The notes under the pieces: model-generated
What the model was told of the DNA's origin: nothing
The model's database searches: none
Seen by the model: the letters and a program-made list of their open reading frames with translations, nothing else
Position numbers and translations under genes: made by a program
Assembly: GCF_007991175.1 (NCBI RefSeq)
Contig: NZ_BJXV01000019.1
Span: forward strand, 31,540 to 95,539
Length of the DNA: 64,000 nt
Reading direction: 5' to 3'
From: Halovibrio variabilis
GTDB taxonomy: Bacteria; Pseudomonadota; Gammaproteobacteria; Pseudomonadales; Halomonadaceae
Shown here: positions 27,934-37,016 of the stretch, one piece after another
How the letters are laid out: every line of letters begins with the position of its first letter
How positions within the stretch are numbered: position 1 is the stretch's first letter

Positions 27934-27970
27934 TTGCACTGCACAAAAACAGTTGTTATGCTGCATCGCA
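27934..27970 (+). promoter_or_regulatory. Candidate phasin promoter with TGC-rich elements
   Basis: TTGCAC (27934-27939), a 17-base spacer and TATGCT (27957-27962). TTGCACTGCA overlaps the -35 and CTGCATCGCA overlaps the start site. TGC-rich repeats are the kind of site bound by PhaR-type phasin repressors, so autoregulation by granule status is possible; this is inference. Confidence 0.45.
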
Positions 27971-28058
27971 AGATTGGTCAAAAAGTGACTCACTCAATAA
28001 GCAGCGCCAACCTCTGGATAGCTGCTTTTGGCAAGACTAAACCCTGGAGGGTATGACG

Positions 28059-28433
28059 ATGCGTACACTAAATACTAACGAAATGAACCAGCAGTTTGAC
28101 AATATGTTTATGGCACCCGTACGTGCTTACATGGCGCTGAGTATTGATTACAGCGAAAAAATGCTCAATGCGCAAATGGATGCCAGCAAGGCCTATGTTG
28201 ATACCGGCATTGCTCAGATGCGTCAGATGATGGACATCAAAGACCCCGAAGGGCTGCGCAGCTATATGGAAGGTCAGCAGAACGTGGTAAAAGAATTGGC
28301 CGAGCGCGCTAAGGGCGACGCCGATAAAGTCGTATCGCTTCAGCAAGACTTTATTCAGAAAAGCCAGAAAATTACCGAAGACAATGTCAAGCAAGCGCAA
28401 ACAGCCGCTAGCAAGATGAGCAAAACCGCTTAA
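28059..28433 (+). CDS. Phasin family protein (polyhydroxyalkanoate granule-associated)
   Basis: A small, almost entirely helical 124-residue protein with YMALSIDYSEKMLNAQMDASKAYVDTGIAQMRQMMDIKDPEG, a typical phasin_2-like amphipathic pattern. Phasins coat PHA granules and control their size. The ATG at 28059 is preferred over 28053 because GGAGG lies 8 bases before it, against only 2 for the earlier one. It is a monocistronic unit with its own promoter and terminator. No phaC is present in the window. Confidence 0.82.
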   Translation: MRTLNTNEMNQQFDNMFMAPVRAYMALSIDYSEKMLNAQMDASKAYVDTGIAQMRQMMDIKDPEGLRSYMEGQQNVVKELAERAKGDADKVVSLQQDFIQKSQKITEDNVKQAQTAASKMSKTA

Positions 28434-28481
28434 AGCGGCTTATCTTGATGTAAGCGCTTAAATAGCACTTCACAGTCCAAA

Positions 28482-28521
28482 ACGCCGCCGATGGCTCTAT
28501 GTCATCGGCGGCGTTTTTTTT
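28482..28521 (+). terminator. Terminator of the phasin gene
   Basis: ACGCCGCCGATG (28482-28493) pairs with CATCGGCGGCGT (28503-28514) across a 9-base loop and is followed by eight T. It is very strong, as expected for a highly expressed gene. Confidence 0.93.
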
Positions 28522-28549
28522 AATTTTAAGAGTGGCGCCAACAAGTGAC

Positions 28550-29257
28550 TTACCAACCGAGCGCCGATTTCACGAACGGGATGGTCAGCTTTCGCTTGGC
28601 AGACAGCGATGCTTTATCCAAAGTTTCCACCGCCCGGCACAGTTCAGCTAACTCGCGGGGGCCACGGTGCAATATATAGCGTCCCACATCGTCGGGCAGC
28701 TGCATGCCTCTCACGCTGGCACGCAACTTTAGGGCCGCCAAGCGCTCATTGTCATCCTCTAATGCGTTAACGTGAAAGGTAACGCCCCAGGTCAATCGCG
28801 AGGCTAGATCAGGTAGCACCACGTTTAACTGACGCGGCGACGCACTGGCCGCAATCAGCAATTTTTTGCCTGCATCCCTTAGCCGGTTAAAGGCATGGAA
28901 CAGCGCCTCTTCCCAGCGTTTACGGCCAATCACGCACTCCAAATCATCGATAGCCACAATATCCAAGCGCTCAATATCTTCAAGCATCAAGGGTGGAAAG
29001 TGGCCTAAGTCGTTTAACGGTAAGTAAAGGGCGCGCCTATCCGCGTCTGACGCTGCATGACAGGCGGCCTGTAGCAAATGGCTGCGCCCCACGCCTGGCG
29101 CTCCCCAGATATACAGAAACTGCTCACCTTCTGGCTTTAACTGCTGAATAAGGTGCTCGACCAGCGGCGCATTGGTCCGCGCCACATAATAATTATCAAA
29201 GGTTGCATCATCACGCAGCCCTATCCCCAGGGGAAGCTGTGCCGGTATTCGGCTCAT
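28550..29257 (-). CDS. hda: DnaA regulatory inactivator Hda
   Basis: AAA+ protein that, with the beta clamp, stimulates ATP hydrolysis by DnaA to stop re-initiation. The clamp-binding start QLPLGIGLRDDATFDNYYV and the Walker A GAPGVGRSHLLQAA are visible; DIVAIDDLECV is Walker B. The ATG at 29257 overlaps the stop of the upstream gene as ATGA, and GGGAG lies a few bases before it. The result is 235 residues. It is co-transcribed with the PerM-like gene, the usual arrangement in Pseudomonas-like genomes. Confidence 0.94.
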   Translation of the reverse strand: MSRIPAQLPLGIGLRDDATFDNYYVARTNAPLVEHLIQQLKPEGEQFLYIWGAPGVGRSHLLQAACHAASDADRRALYLPLNDLGHFPPLMLEDIERLDIVAIDDLECVIGRKRWEEALFHAFNRLRDAGKKLLIAASASPRQLNVVLPDLASRLTWGVTFHVNALEDDNERLAALKLRASVRGMQLPDDVGRYILHRGPRELAELCRAVETLDKASLSAKRKLTIPFVKSALGW

Positions 29258-30384
29258 GGTGACTCCCATTCATCACGCTGTCCCAGCTCATCATGGTACG
29301 AAGAACTGACCTCAATTATGGCCGACGGCTTGTCGGTATTTTTATCGTCGTATAGCTCGCTGTCCTGATAGCGAACTTTTACTTCCTTTAGTAAAACGAG
29401 AATCACCGCGGCGACTGGCAGGGCTAATAACACCCCTGTCAGCCCAAACAGGCTGCCTCCGGCAAGCACGGCAAAAATAACCGCGACCGGGTGCAAGCCA
29501 ATCTTATCGCCCAGCAATTTAGGCTGAAGAATCACGCTCTCTGCCATTTGGCCAATACTGAATACCAAGATGACGCCTAACACTGCCCACCAGGTAGCGT
29601 ACTGGAATAGCGCGACCACCAGGGCAATGACTAAACCAACAATAAAACCCAAGAACGGCACGATGCTTACCAACCCCGAGACAAAGCCAATCAGCAAGCC
29701 AAAATTGAGCCCCATCAGGGTTAGGCCCAACGCATAAATCACCCCTAAGCAGAGCATAACCAGCAGCTGACCGCGTAGGAACGAGGACAGCACTTCATCG
29801 CAGCGACGCGCTAAGCGAAACGTATCGTCGGCCCACTGGCGTGGCACAAGATTGGCGATGCTGCTCAGCAGTCGGTTCCAGTCCAAGAGTAAATAGAAGG
29901 TAACGACAGGAATCAACGCCACATAGGTAATCCAGGATACAAAAGCCATACCGGAACGGCCTATTTGGCCGAGCGCCTGGGCTAGATAACCGCCGGCATC
30001 TCGCCAGTTTTCCACCAGCGTTTCGCGCGCATTGGTTAACTCAGCCGTTAAGTCGTAGCCTGTCCACTCCTGCACCTGAGGGGCGAGGACGCTTTCTACC
30101 CAATTGAAGATACTGGGAACGGCCTCGCCCAGCTGTTTAAGCTGTTGGACAAGCAGCGGGATCAATATCAGTAGGCTCACCACCAGCACGATAAGCAAAA
30201 CTAAAAACACGCTACTGACCGCCAACGGCCGATTCATACCCCAGCGTTGAAAACGGTTAGCTAGGGGGTCGGCTAAATAAGCAAGAATCATCCCGGCAAT
30301 AAAAGGCATCAATACCGCGTCTAGCAAATAGATTAAACCGCCTATGACGCCTAAAAAAAGGACACCCCACCAAGAATTCCGCAT
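29254..30384 (-). CDS. PerM-like AI-2E family permease
   Basis: A 376-residue inner-membrane protein with about seven or eight hydrophobic segments arranged as in the AI-2E/PerM family (LMPFIAGMILAYLADPLANRF at the start; AVIFAVLAGGSLFGLTGVLLALPVAAVILVL near the end). The family includes autoinducer-2 exporters and Na+/H+ antiporters of halophiles. The role here is unknown. The C-terminal 40 residues are acidic and soluble. Its stop overlaps the hda start. Confidence 0.85.
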   Translation of the reverse strand: MRNSWWGVLFLGVIGGLIYLLDAVLMPFIAGMILAYLADPLANRFQRWGMNRPLAVSSVFLVLLIVLVVSLLILIPLLVQQLKQLGEAVPSIFNWVESVLAPQVQEWTGYDLTAELTNARETLVENWRDAGGYLAQALGQIGRSGMAFVSWITYVALIPVVTFYLLLDWNRLLSSIANLVPRQWADDTFRLARRCDEVLSSFLRGQLLVMLCLGVIYALGLTLMGLNFGLLIGFVSGLVSIVPFLGFIVGLVIALVVALFQYATWWAVLGVILVFSIGQMAESVILQPKLLGDKIGLHPVAVIFAVLAGGSLFGLTGVLLALPVAAVILVLLKEVKVRYQDSELYDDKNTDKPSAIIEVSSSYHDELGQRDEWESP

Positions 30385-30591
30385 AGATCTCTCTCATCCT
30401 TAAATTAAATCTGGATTCTGACATTATCACCTACTATGCCGGATATAAGTGAAAGTCGCTCGTAAGCTTTGCATTATGCGTGACAGCGGTGCGGCACGGG
30501 CCGCTGAGTGTTACAATCTGCCCAGTTATTGCCCAGCACTGGCCATGTCGCCAGCACTACCAGCACCGTTATTTGTTTCACAGGATCTGTC

Positions 30592-31659
30592 ATGACCGAG
30601 ACCTCCTCTTCTGCGGCGACTCCTTCCCTCAGCTACAAGGACGCAGGCGTCGATATTGATGCCGGTAACGCCCTGGTTGACCGCATCAAACACGTTGCCA
30701 AACGCACTATGCGCCCCGAAGTAATGGGCGGACTAGGCGGGTTTGGCGCGCTATGCGAAATACCGGCAGGTTATCGCCACCCCGTGCTTGTTTCGGGTAC
30801 TGACGGCGTCGGCACTAAGCTGCGCTTAGCCATGGATCTTGGTAAACACGACACCATTGGGATTGATTTAGTCGCCATGTGCGTCAACGATTTGATCGTG
30901 GCCGGTGCCGAGCCGCTGCAGTTTCTTGACTACTATGCCACGGGTAAGCTCGATGTGGATATTGCGGCTGACGTTGTCACCGGCATTGGAGCCGGTTGCG
31001 AGCTCGCTGGCTGCGCGTTAGTGGGTGGCGAAACCGCCGAAATGCCGGGCATGTACGCCGGTAGCGATTACGATTTGGCTGGCTTTTGCGTAGGCGTGGT
31101 TGAAAAAGCCGACATTTTAGATGGCAGCAAGGTCGCTGAAGGCGATGTCTTATTAGGGCTTGCCTCATCAGGACCGCACTCCAACGGTTACTCGCTGATT
31201 CGTAAAATTCTCGAGGTCAGCAATACCCCGTTAGACACCCAATTCGACGGCGGTTCTCTCGCCGATGCGCTGATGGCGCCGACACGGATTTATGTCAAAT
31301 CGCTACTCTCATTGATGCGCGATAGCGATATTGCCGTTCACGCGCTGTCGCATATCACCGGTGGCGGGCTGCTGGAAAACATTCCCCGCGTACTCCCCGA
31401 CGGCCTGGCGGCGCATATTGATATTAACAGCTGGACGCGGCCGGCCGTCTTTGACTGGCTGCAAGCCCACGGCAACGTCAATGAAACCGAAATGCACCGC
31501 GTACTTAACTGCGGTATTGGTATGGTCGTTGTGGTGCCGCAAACTCAAGCAGAGCAAGCCATTGCTCATCTGCAAGGCGAAGGGGAAACCGTGTACCACC
31601 TTGGCCAGATTGTTAAACGCCAAGAGGACGCCGTTATTCTGGAGAACCTCTCGGCATGA
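30592..31659 (+). CDS. purM: Phosphoribosylformylglycinamidine cyclo-ligase
   Basis: Fifth step of purine synthesis, making AIR from FGAM with ATP. It contains [74 protein letters not shown] and [16 protein letters not shown], all expected. The ATG at 30592 has AGGA about 7 bases upstream and gives 355 residues; the open frame begins 28 codons earlier without a family match. Its stop overlaps the purN start as ATGA. Confidence 0.96.
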   Translation: MTETSSSAATPSLSYKDAGVDIDAGNALVDRIKHVAKRTMRPEVMGGLGGFGALCEIPAGYRHPVLVSGTDGVGTKLRLAMDLGKHDTIGIDLVAMCVNDLIVAGAEPLQFLDYYATGKLDVDIAADVVTGIGAGCELAGCALVGGETAEMPGMYAGSDYDLAGFCVGVVEKADILDGSKVAEGDVLLGLASSGPHSNGYSLIRKILEVSNTPLDTQFDGGSLADALMAPTRIYVKSLLSLMRDSDIAVHALSHITGGGLLENIPRVLPDGLAAHIDINSWTRPAVFDWLQAHGNVNETEMHRVLNCGIGMVVVVPQTQAEQAIAHLQGEGETVYHLGQIVKRQEDAVILENLSA

Positions 31660-32411
31660 CCAATACTGACTATCAAAGCGATACCATCAAGGACGTAACG
31701 CCAGAGCCCGTTGACGCTCCCCGCATCGTGGTGCTTATTTCCGGGAATGGCAGCAATCTACAGGCGCTGATCGATGCTCAGTCCCACGACCGTTTAGGCG
31801 GTGGCGAGATTGTCGCTGTGATTTCCAATGTCGCTGATGCCTATGGCTTGAAGCGTGCCCATGACGCCGGCATTGATGCGGTCGCACTCCCCCATCGGGA
31901 ATATGATAGCCGCGAAGCGTACGACGGCGCGCTGATCAAAGTCATTGAACGTCACGAGCCAGACCTGATTGTACTGGCAGGCTTTATGCGTATTTTGACG
32001 CCTCGCTTTGTGCAACGCTTCCTGGGCCGCATGCTGAATATCCACCCGTCGCTGCTGCCCGATTACCAAGGGCTCCACACTCACGCCCGCGCCCTGGCTG
32101 ACGGCGTTGCCAGCCACGGCTGTAGCGTTCACTTTGTCACCGAAGAGCTGGACGGTGGCCCGGTGGTACTGCAGGCTGAGTTGCAGGTAAGCGCCGATGA
32201 AACGGTGGAAACCCTGCAAGAAAAAGTCCGTGCTAGAGAGCACCTGCTGTACCCGATCGCTGTCCAGTGGTTTTTGGAAGGTCGGCTGCAGTTCACCCCG
32301 GAAGGCGCCAAAATGGATGGTCATCTGCTGCCGGATCACGGCATGCGGCTTTCCCACGCCGATGCCGCTGAAGAGCTTGATGAAGAACTCGACGAAGCGT
32401 CGCAGGACTAA
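31656..32411 (+). CDS. purN: Phosphoribosylglycinamide formyltransferase
   Basis: Transfers the formyl group from 10-formyl-THF to [21 protein letters not shown] opens the domain; [26 protein letters not shown] and [14 protein letters not shown] carry the catalytic His and Asp. At 251 residues it is longer than E. coli PurN (212) because of about 22 extra residues at the N-terminus and an acidic tail. The ATGA overlap with purM suggests translational coupling. Confidence 0.94.
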   Translation: MTNTDYQSDTIKDVTPEPVDAPRIVVLISGNGSNLQALIDAQSHDRLGGGEIVAVISNVADAYGLKRAHDAGIDAVALPHREYDSREAYDGALIKVIERHEPDLIVLAGFMRILTPRFVQRFLGRMLNIHPSLLPDYQGLHTHARALADGVASHGCSVHFVTEELDGGPVVLQAELQVSADETVETLQEKVRAREHLLYPIAVQWFLEGRLQFTPEGAKMDGHLLPDHGMRLSHADAAEELDEELDEASQD

Positions 32412-32428
32412 ATTCAGCCTTTAGCTAT

Positions 32429-32500
32429 GTTAAAAAGTTAAAAAGTTAAAAAGTTAAAAAGTTAAAAAGTTAAAAAGTTAAAAAGTTAAAAAGTTAAAAA
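32429..32500. repeat. Microsatellite: 9 perfect copies of GTTAAAAA
   Basis: Nine uninterrupted 8-bp units run from 32429 to 32500, between the purN stop and a terminator. The last five A belong both to the repeat and to the terminator. No other such tract is present in the window. Its length should vary by slippage. Confidence 0.97.
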
Positions 32501-32534
32501 GCGCCTTACGGCTGTTAACCGTAAGGCGCTTTTT
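32496..32534. terminator. Bidirectional terminator between purN and dcd
   Basis: AAAAAGCGCCTTACGG (32496-32511) pairs with CCGTAAGGCGCTTTTT (32519-32534) across a 7-base loop. T-runs are available on both strands, so it can end purMN and dcd transcripts. Confidence 0.93.
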
Positions 32535-32552
32535 ATAGCGACACAGCGCAGG

Positions 32553-33119
32553 TCAAGTACACGGCAAGGTAACACCGAGTTGGCCCATGTATTTCCCACC
32601 ACGATCTTTGTAAGACGTTTCGCACACCTCATCAGACTCTAAGAACAGCATCTGCGCGACACCCTCATGGGCGTAGATTTTTGCCGGCAGATTGGTGGTG
32701 TTAGAGAACTCCAGGGTCACGTGGCCTTCCCATTCAGGCTCCAGTGGCGTTACGTTAACGATAATGCCACAGCGCGCATAGGTCGACTTGCCCAGGCAAA
32801 TGGTTAACACGTTACGTGGAATGCGAAAATACTCCACCGTGCGCGCCAGCGCGAATGAGTTGGGCGGAATAATACACATATCGCCTTTAATATCGACGAA
32901 GCTTTTCGCGTCAAAGGCTTTAGGATCCACAATCGCCGAGTGAATATTGGTAAACACTTTGAATTCATCCGCACAGCGAACGTCGTAGCCATAGCTTGAA
33001 GTACCATAGGAAATAACGCGCTGACCGTCCATGTAGCGCACCTGTTCGGCTTCAAACGGTTCGATCATCGCGTCGCTCTTTGCCATGCGGCGGATCCAAT
33101 TATCAGATTTGATACTCAT
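32553..33119 (-). CDS. dcd: dCTP deaminase
   Basis: Deaminates dCTP to dUTP, supplying dUMP for thymidylate synthesis. The 188-residue protein has [60 protein letters not shown] with the catalytic Glu, and the end EGVAQMLF plus [11 protein letters not shown]. This is the ordinary monofunctional deaminase, not the dCTP deaminase-dUTPase. It lies 11 bp downstream of apbC. Confidence 0.95.
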   Translation of the reverse strand: MSIKSDNWIRRMAKSDAMIEPFEAEQVRYMDGQRVISYGTSSYGYDVRCADEFKVFTNIHSAIVDPKAFDAKSFVDIKGDMCIIPPNSFALARTVEYFRIPRNVLTICLGKSTYARCGIIVNVTPLEPEWEGHVTLEFSNTTNLPAKIYAHEGVAQMLFLESDEVCETSYKDRGGKYMGQLGVTLPCT

Positions 33120-33130
33120 CTATGCTGTCA

Positions 33131-33931
33131 TCACTCGCTAAAGGAAATAGTGGGCCCATCGCCTTGGTTTGTGCTTACCGCCTCGGCTACTTTTCGGGCG
33201 ATAGTCGCAAATGTTTGGCTCACCGCCCCGTTTGGTTCAGACACCACACTCGGATGACCTGAATCCGTCAGTTCACGGATAGAGAGCGTCAACGGCAGCC
33301 GACCCAGCACTTGGGTATCGTACTCTTGGGCAATACTATCCCCGCCACCGGTACCAAAAATAGCCGCTTCATGGCCGCAGTTTTCGCAGTGGTAAAGGCT
33401 CATGTTTTCCACCACGCCAAGCACCGGCACCTTAACCTTGCGGAACATTTCGATCCCTTTACGCGCATCTAAAAGCGCAATATCTTGCGGCGTGGTCACA
33501 ATCACCGCCCCTGCGACCGGCACTTTTTGGGCCAGCGTCAGTTGGATATCCCCGGTACCGGGGGGCATGTCGATCAGTAGAAAATCAAGGTTATCCCACT
33601 GGGTTTGCGTCAACATCTGCTGGAAGGCACCGACAACCATTGGCCCGCGCCACACCATGGCTTCGCGTGTGTTGACCATAAATGCCATCGACATGGCCTG
33701 AATGCCATGGGCCTCAAGCGGCAAAAATTTGTCATTCCCCGCTGACTGGGGGCGCACACCCTCTTTAACGCCGAGCATTTGCGCCTGGCTGGGCCCGTAA
33801 ATATCCGCATCCAGAACACCGACGCGGTATCCCTGTGCCGACAGCGCAAGCGCCAGGTTGACGGTAACGGTGGATTTACCCACGCCGCCCTTGCCTGAAG
33901 CCACTGCGATAATATGTTTAACCCCATCCAT
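33131..33931 (-). CDS. apbC: Iron-sulfur cluster carrier protein, Mrp/ApbC family
   Basis: P-loop ATPase that carries and inserts Fe-S clusters. The deviant Walker A GKGGVGKSTVTVNLALAL is at residues 13-30, followed by DADIYGPSQ and LLIDMPPGTGDIQLTLAQ. The metal-binding pair is CENC in ENMSLYHCENCGHE. At 266 residues it is only the ATPase core; it lacks the N-terminal DUF59 domain seen in E. coli Mrp. GAGGAG precedes the ATG by about 11 bases. It is co-directional with dcd. Confidence 0.92.
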   Translation of the reverse strand: MDGVKHIIAVASGKGGVGKSTVTVNLALALSAQGYRVGVLDADIYGPSQAQMLGVKEGVRPQSAGNDKFLPLEAHGIQAMSMAFMVNTREAMVWRGPMVVGAFQQMLTQTQWDNLDFLLIDMPPGTGDIQLTLAQKVPVAGAVIVTTPQDIALLDARKGIEMFRKVKVPVLGVVENMSLYHCENCGHEAAIFGTGGGDSIAQEYDTQVLGRLPLTLSIRELTDSGHPSVVSEPNGAVSQTFATIARKVAEAVSTNQGDGPTISFSE

Positions 33932-34021
33932 TCAATGGCACTCCTCGTTTAGGCGTTTGATTGCTGAATTAACGTGATTGGAATGATACGCCTTGCGACC
34001 GTAATCATAAACCAACAACAA

Positions 34022-34055
34022 GAGAGCGGACGCCGGGTAACCGACATCCGCTCTC
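34022..34055 (-). terminator. Terminator after the coiled-coil protein gene
   Basis: GAGAGCGGA (34022-34030) pairs with TCCGCTCTC (34047-34055); an inner GTCGG/CCGGC adds stability. On the minus strand it is followed by TTGTTGTTGG, a poor T-run. Confidence 0.6.
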
Positions 34056-34089
34056 CACGTTAGCTATCAGGCGTTACCGCTGGTGCTAT

Positions 34090-35268
34090 TTAGCCTGCGT
34101 TTTGCTGCTCTTCTTCACTGCCGCCGTCGCTATCATTGGCGCTTTCATCACTATTTCCAGCAGCATCGTCAGACGAGCCTTCATCTGAAGCGCTTGCTTG
34201 TGAAGCGCTGTCTTGTGAAGGAGAAGTGGCTTCGCTGGCAGATTGTTCAGCTTCGGCGATGCGGCTGTCGAGGGTAGAGAGCTCATCGCGCCACTCGCTT
34301 AGCTGGTTATCTAAACGCTCCAGCTGATTTTCACGCTCTTCAATGCTGCTCTCAACACTGGCCATTTCCTCGCGACCAATCTCAAGGGCGACTCTCACAT
34401 CATCCATTTCAGAACGTACATCGCTCAGATTTTGCTCTTCCTCTTCGCGCTGGGAAATCAATGAGTCTACTTCGTTTTGCAGTTCATCGCGTTCGCTGAC
34501 AAGTGAGTCACGCTCACCTCTGATCTCGTCAAGCTCACCCTGGGCGGTCGAAATTGCTTCTTCCAGGCCGTTTAGCTCTTCGTTAGCCTGGCTAATTTGC
34601 GCCTCTAACTCAGCCAGCTCGTCTTCGGTAGCACTTAGCTCTTCAACGGCTTCCTGACGCTGCTGCTCGGCTTCCTGACGGGCGGCTTCGGCTTCTTGAC
34701 GAGCGTCCTGAGCACTCTGTTGCGCCTCTTCCACCTGCTGCAGCGTGCTTTCAGCTTCGTCACGCTCGCTGATGATCGCATCGCGCTCTTCGCGCAACTC
34801 AGACATATTGCTCTCGGCGCTTTCCACCTGCTCATTGAGCGACGCCACTTCTTCTTCCAGCGCATCGCGCTCGGCCTCAAGCTCCTCAAGACGCGACTCT
34901 ACGGCGCTGGCATCACTCTGGGTGCTTTCGAGCGAAGACTCCGCTTCGGCCTGCTGCTCTTCTATCGCTGCCGTTTCTTCCTCTAGCGCCGCCAAATTAG
35001 CCTCGGCCTCTTCAATTTCCGCAATGCGTTGGCTCATTTGGCTATTTTCTTGCTCGGTACTCGCCAGTTGCTCTTCTAAATCGTCGACCCGCTCCTGGCG
35101 CGATCCGGCGTTAGATTGAGCCATGATCGCCCAGATAACCGCAATGGCTGCGATGCCGGCAATGGCTTTGACCCGGTTGTCTTGGAAGAGCGTTTTCATA
35201 TCAGACTTTTCAGCCGACGTCGGCTTGTTATCAGGTGCTTGGTTATCCGAGTGGTTTGTATCCGCCAT
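34090..35268 (-). CDS. Acidic coiled-coil protein with one N-terminal transmembrane helix, function unknown
   Basis: I do not recognise a family. The 392-residue protein has a 32-residue polar N-terminus, one membrane helix (residues 33-50, VKAIAGIAAIAVIWAIMA), then about 280 residues of heptad-patterned, Glu-rich coiled coil (repeated LEEE, AESS and RDEAES-like blocks), and an Ala/Ser/Asp-rich disordered tail. It is very acidic. The topology would be a short cytoplasmic N-terminus with a long periplasmic rod, or the reverse. GAGGAA precedes the ATG. It is monocistronic. The repetitive coding sequence could give false database hits to myosin-like proteins. Confidence 0.8.
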   Translation of the reverse strand: MADTNHSDNQAPDNKPTSAEKSDMKTLFQDNRVKAIAGIAAIAVIWAIMAQSNAGSRQERVDDLEEQLASTEQENSQMSQRIAEIEEAEANLAALEEETAAIEEQQAEAESSLESTQSDASAVESRLEELEAERDALEEEVASLNEQVESAESNMSELREERDAIISERDEAESTLQQVEEAQQSAQDARQEAEAARQEAEQQRQEAVEELSATEDELAELEAQISQANEELNGLEEAISTAQGELDEIRGERDSLVSERDELQNEVDSLISQREEEEQNLSDVRSEMDDVRVALEIGREEMASVESSIEERENQLERLDNQLSEWRDELSTLDSRIAEAEQSASEATSPSQDSASQASASDEGSSDDAAGNSDESANDSDGGSEEEQQNAG

Positions 35269-35280
35269 TATGCGTTCCTC

Positions 35281-35310
35281 TTTGCTCTGGGCTAATTTGC
35301 TCTGGGCTAA
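35281..35310. repeat. Perfect 15-bp tandem duplication in the leader of the coiled-coil gene
   Basis: TTTGCTCTGGGCTAA occurs at 35281-35295 and again at 35296-35310, followed by a decayed third copy to 35326. It lies just before the ribosome-binding site of the coiled-coil gene. Confidence 0.9.
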
Positions 35311-35433
35311 TAAGTTTCTAGGCTAACGATGATTGACTTCCCTTTCAGCATACACAGCTCAACGTATCTAGCCAGTCTGTTCATAAAATCGTCTATAAAT
35401 GTTGCTGTATCGTTACAATCCAAGCACAAACAG

Positions 35434-36264
35434 TTAATCATGCCTAGTGGATAGGGGATGCTTGCCCTCATGGAAACCTGACGCACGTCCATTTTCGGTA
35501 TCAAACCAGTCAAGCGTTGTATGCAGCGATACGACGCTACCCACTATTAATAGCGTAGGCGGTTTAATCTGCCCCGCCAAGAAAGCCTCCGGCAGCGCCG
35601 AAAGCATCCCAGTATGCGTTCGCTGCTGCCTTGTCGTGCCTTGTTCGATCAAGGCCAGCGGGGTTTCAGGCGCTAAACCGTGCTGAATGAGCGCATGACT
35701 AATCGCCTTAACGCTGCCTAAGCCCATATAAAACACCAGTGTTTGACCGGGTCGTGCTAGCGCATTCCAATCCAGCTCACACTCACCCTGCTGCAAATGA
35801 CCGGTGATAAAGCGTACTGACTGGGCATGATCGCGATGCGTCAAAGGGATGCCAGCGTAGGCGGCACAGCCCGATGCGGCGGTTACCCCTGGAATCACCT
35901 CCACGCTCACCTGTGCTGCCACCAAGGCCTCAAGCTCTTCCCCGCCACGGCCAAAGATAAACGGATCGCCACCTTTGAGGCGGACAACATGCTTGCCCTG
36001 CTTTGCCCACGTCACTAACGCTTGGTTAATCCCCTCCTGAGGGACGCTGTGTAGCGAGCGTGCTTTGCCTACATAGAAGCACTGCGCGCTGGCAGGGATA
36101 AAGGCAACGATTTCATCGCTCACTAAACGGTCATAAAGCACTACTTCAGCGGCTTGAAGGCGTTTATAAGCCTTAAGTGTCAATAATTCCGGATCGCCTG
36201 GCCCCGCCCCCACTAAACTGACGAAACCCTGTGACTGAGTATTCTGCTCGCGTCCTGCTGCCAA
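35434..36264 (-). CDS. cobA: Uroporphyrinogen-III C-methyltransferase
   Basis: Methylates uroporphyrinogen III twice with SAM to give precorrin-2 for siroheme and cobalamin. The tetrapyrrole methylase motifs VSLVGAGPGDPELLTLKAYKRL, VVLYDRLVS, VRLKGGDPFIFGRGGEE and VIPGVTAASGCAAYAGIPLTHRD are present, and GMLSALPE-like sequence follows. It is a stand-alone 276-residue SUMT without the CysG oxidase part. The start is TTG: GAGG lies 7 bases before it and no ATG exists near the N-terminus. No nitrite or sulfite reductase gene is adjacent. Confidence 0.92.
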   Translation of the reverse strand: MAAGREQNTQSQGFVSLVGAGPGDPELLTLKAYKRLQAAEVVLYDRLVSDEIVAFIPASAQCFYVGKARSLHSVPQEGINQALVTWAKQGKHVVRLKGGDPFIFGRGGEELEALVAAQVSVEVIPGVTAASGCAAYAGIPLTHRDHAQSVRFITGHLQQGECELDWNALARPGQTLVFYMGLGSVKAISHALIQHGLAPETPLALIEQGTTRQQRTHTGMLSALPEAFLAGQIKPPTLLIVGSVVSLHTTLDWFDTENGRASGFHEGKHPLSTRHD

Positions 36265-36677
36265 GAAATCACCTCAAGGAATAAAAATGGGGTTCTATAT
36301 ATAAAAAAGTAATTAATTTTATCATTAATTTCCAGCAACACGGCGTCCACCGGTTATATTGACGGTGAAATAAACAATCAAATAAAGCTATCGTTATTCT
36401 TAAATAATATTAATAATGCGGTTTTTGTCGGCGAATGATATAGACGTTGCGACAAGCGTTAGTGGCGACCATTTTATCCCGCACACCCCCGGCGTTATTT
36501 TTAGTTTCACCGCGCTCGCAGTGCCAGGCCACTGGTGAAACAACTAACCGGCAGTGACCACCTTAAAGTCAGTCGGCGATTGAGCGTTCGGCGCGCTGGA
36601 TGCTGGTCGTGACTGCGTAAGCCTTCTACGCTAGGAGTATGTCAAACCAAATATGTCAAACCAATAGGAGAAGATAG
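36265..36677. other. 412-bp AT-rich intergenic region between cobA and phhB
   Basis: No gene is visible. It holds an AATTAAT-N6-ATTAATT inverted repeat near 36313-36332, a nested hairpin with GTTTCACC 36504-36511 and GGTGAAAC 36534-36541 around CAGTG/CACTG, and a 13-bp direct repeat TATGTCAAACCAA at 36638-36650 and 36652-36664 just before the phhB start. No TyrR/PhhR box (TGTAAA-N6-TTTACA) was found by eye. Confidence 0.6.
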
Positions 36678-37016
36678 ATGACAACGCTGGCCGAACATAC
36701 CTGTGAACCATGCAGCAGCAATGCGCAACCGATGAGTAAAGATGAAGCCCAAGAGCAGCTAAAAAGCCTCAGCCAGTGGCAGATTGTCGAGCACGATGGC
36801 ATCATGAAGCTGTCGCGAAGTTTTACGTTTTCTGACTTTGCCAGTGCACTGGCTTTTACCCAGCGCGTTGGCGATGTTGCAGAACAGGCAGGCCACCATC
36901 CGGTCATTACCACCGAATGGGGCAAAACCACCGTCACGTGGTGGTCCCATGCGATAAAAGGCCTGCATCGCAATGACTTCATTCTTGCCGCCAGAACCGA
37001 CGAGGTAGTCGAATAA
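36678..37016 (+). CDS. phhB: Pterin-4a-carbinolamine dehydratase
   Basis: Recycles the tetrahydropterin cofactor after aromatic hydroxylation. The 112-residue protein has WQIVEHDGIMKLSRSFTFSDF, FTQRVGDVAEQAGHHPVI and WGKTTVTWWSHAIKGL, which carry the conserved His and Trp residues. AGGAG lies about 7 bases before the ATG. Its TAA abuts the ATG of the aminotransferase gene. In Pseudomonas the order is phhA-phhB-phhC; here no phenylalanine hydroxylase lies upstream. Confidence 0.93.
   Translation: MTTLAEHTCEPCSSNAQPMSKDEAQEQLKSLSQWQIVEHDGIMKLSRSFTFSDFASALAFTQRVGDVAEQAGHHPVITTEWGKTTVTWWSHAIKGLHRNDFILAARTDEVVE

Noticed and set aside
32429..32500. CRISPR array
   Set aside because: The units are 8 bp with no spacers; it is a microsatellite.
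36639..36677. 12-codon leader peptide before phhB
   Set aside because: An ATG-to-TAG frame exists, but it comes from a 13-bp duplication and AGGAG is only one base from the ATG.
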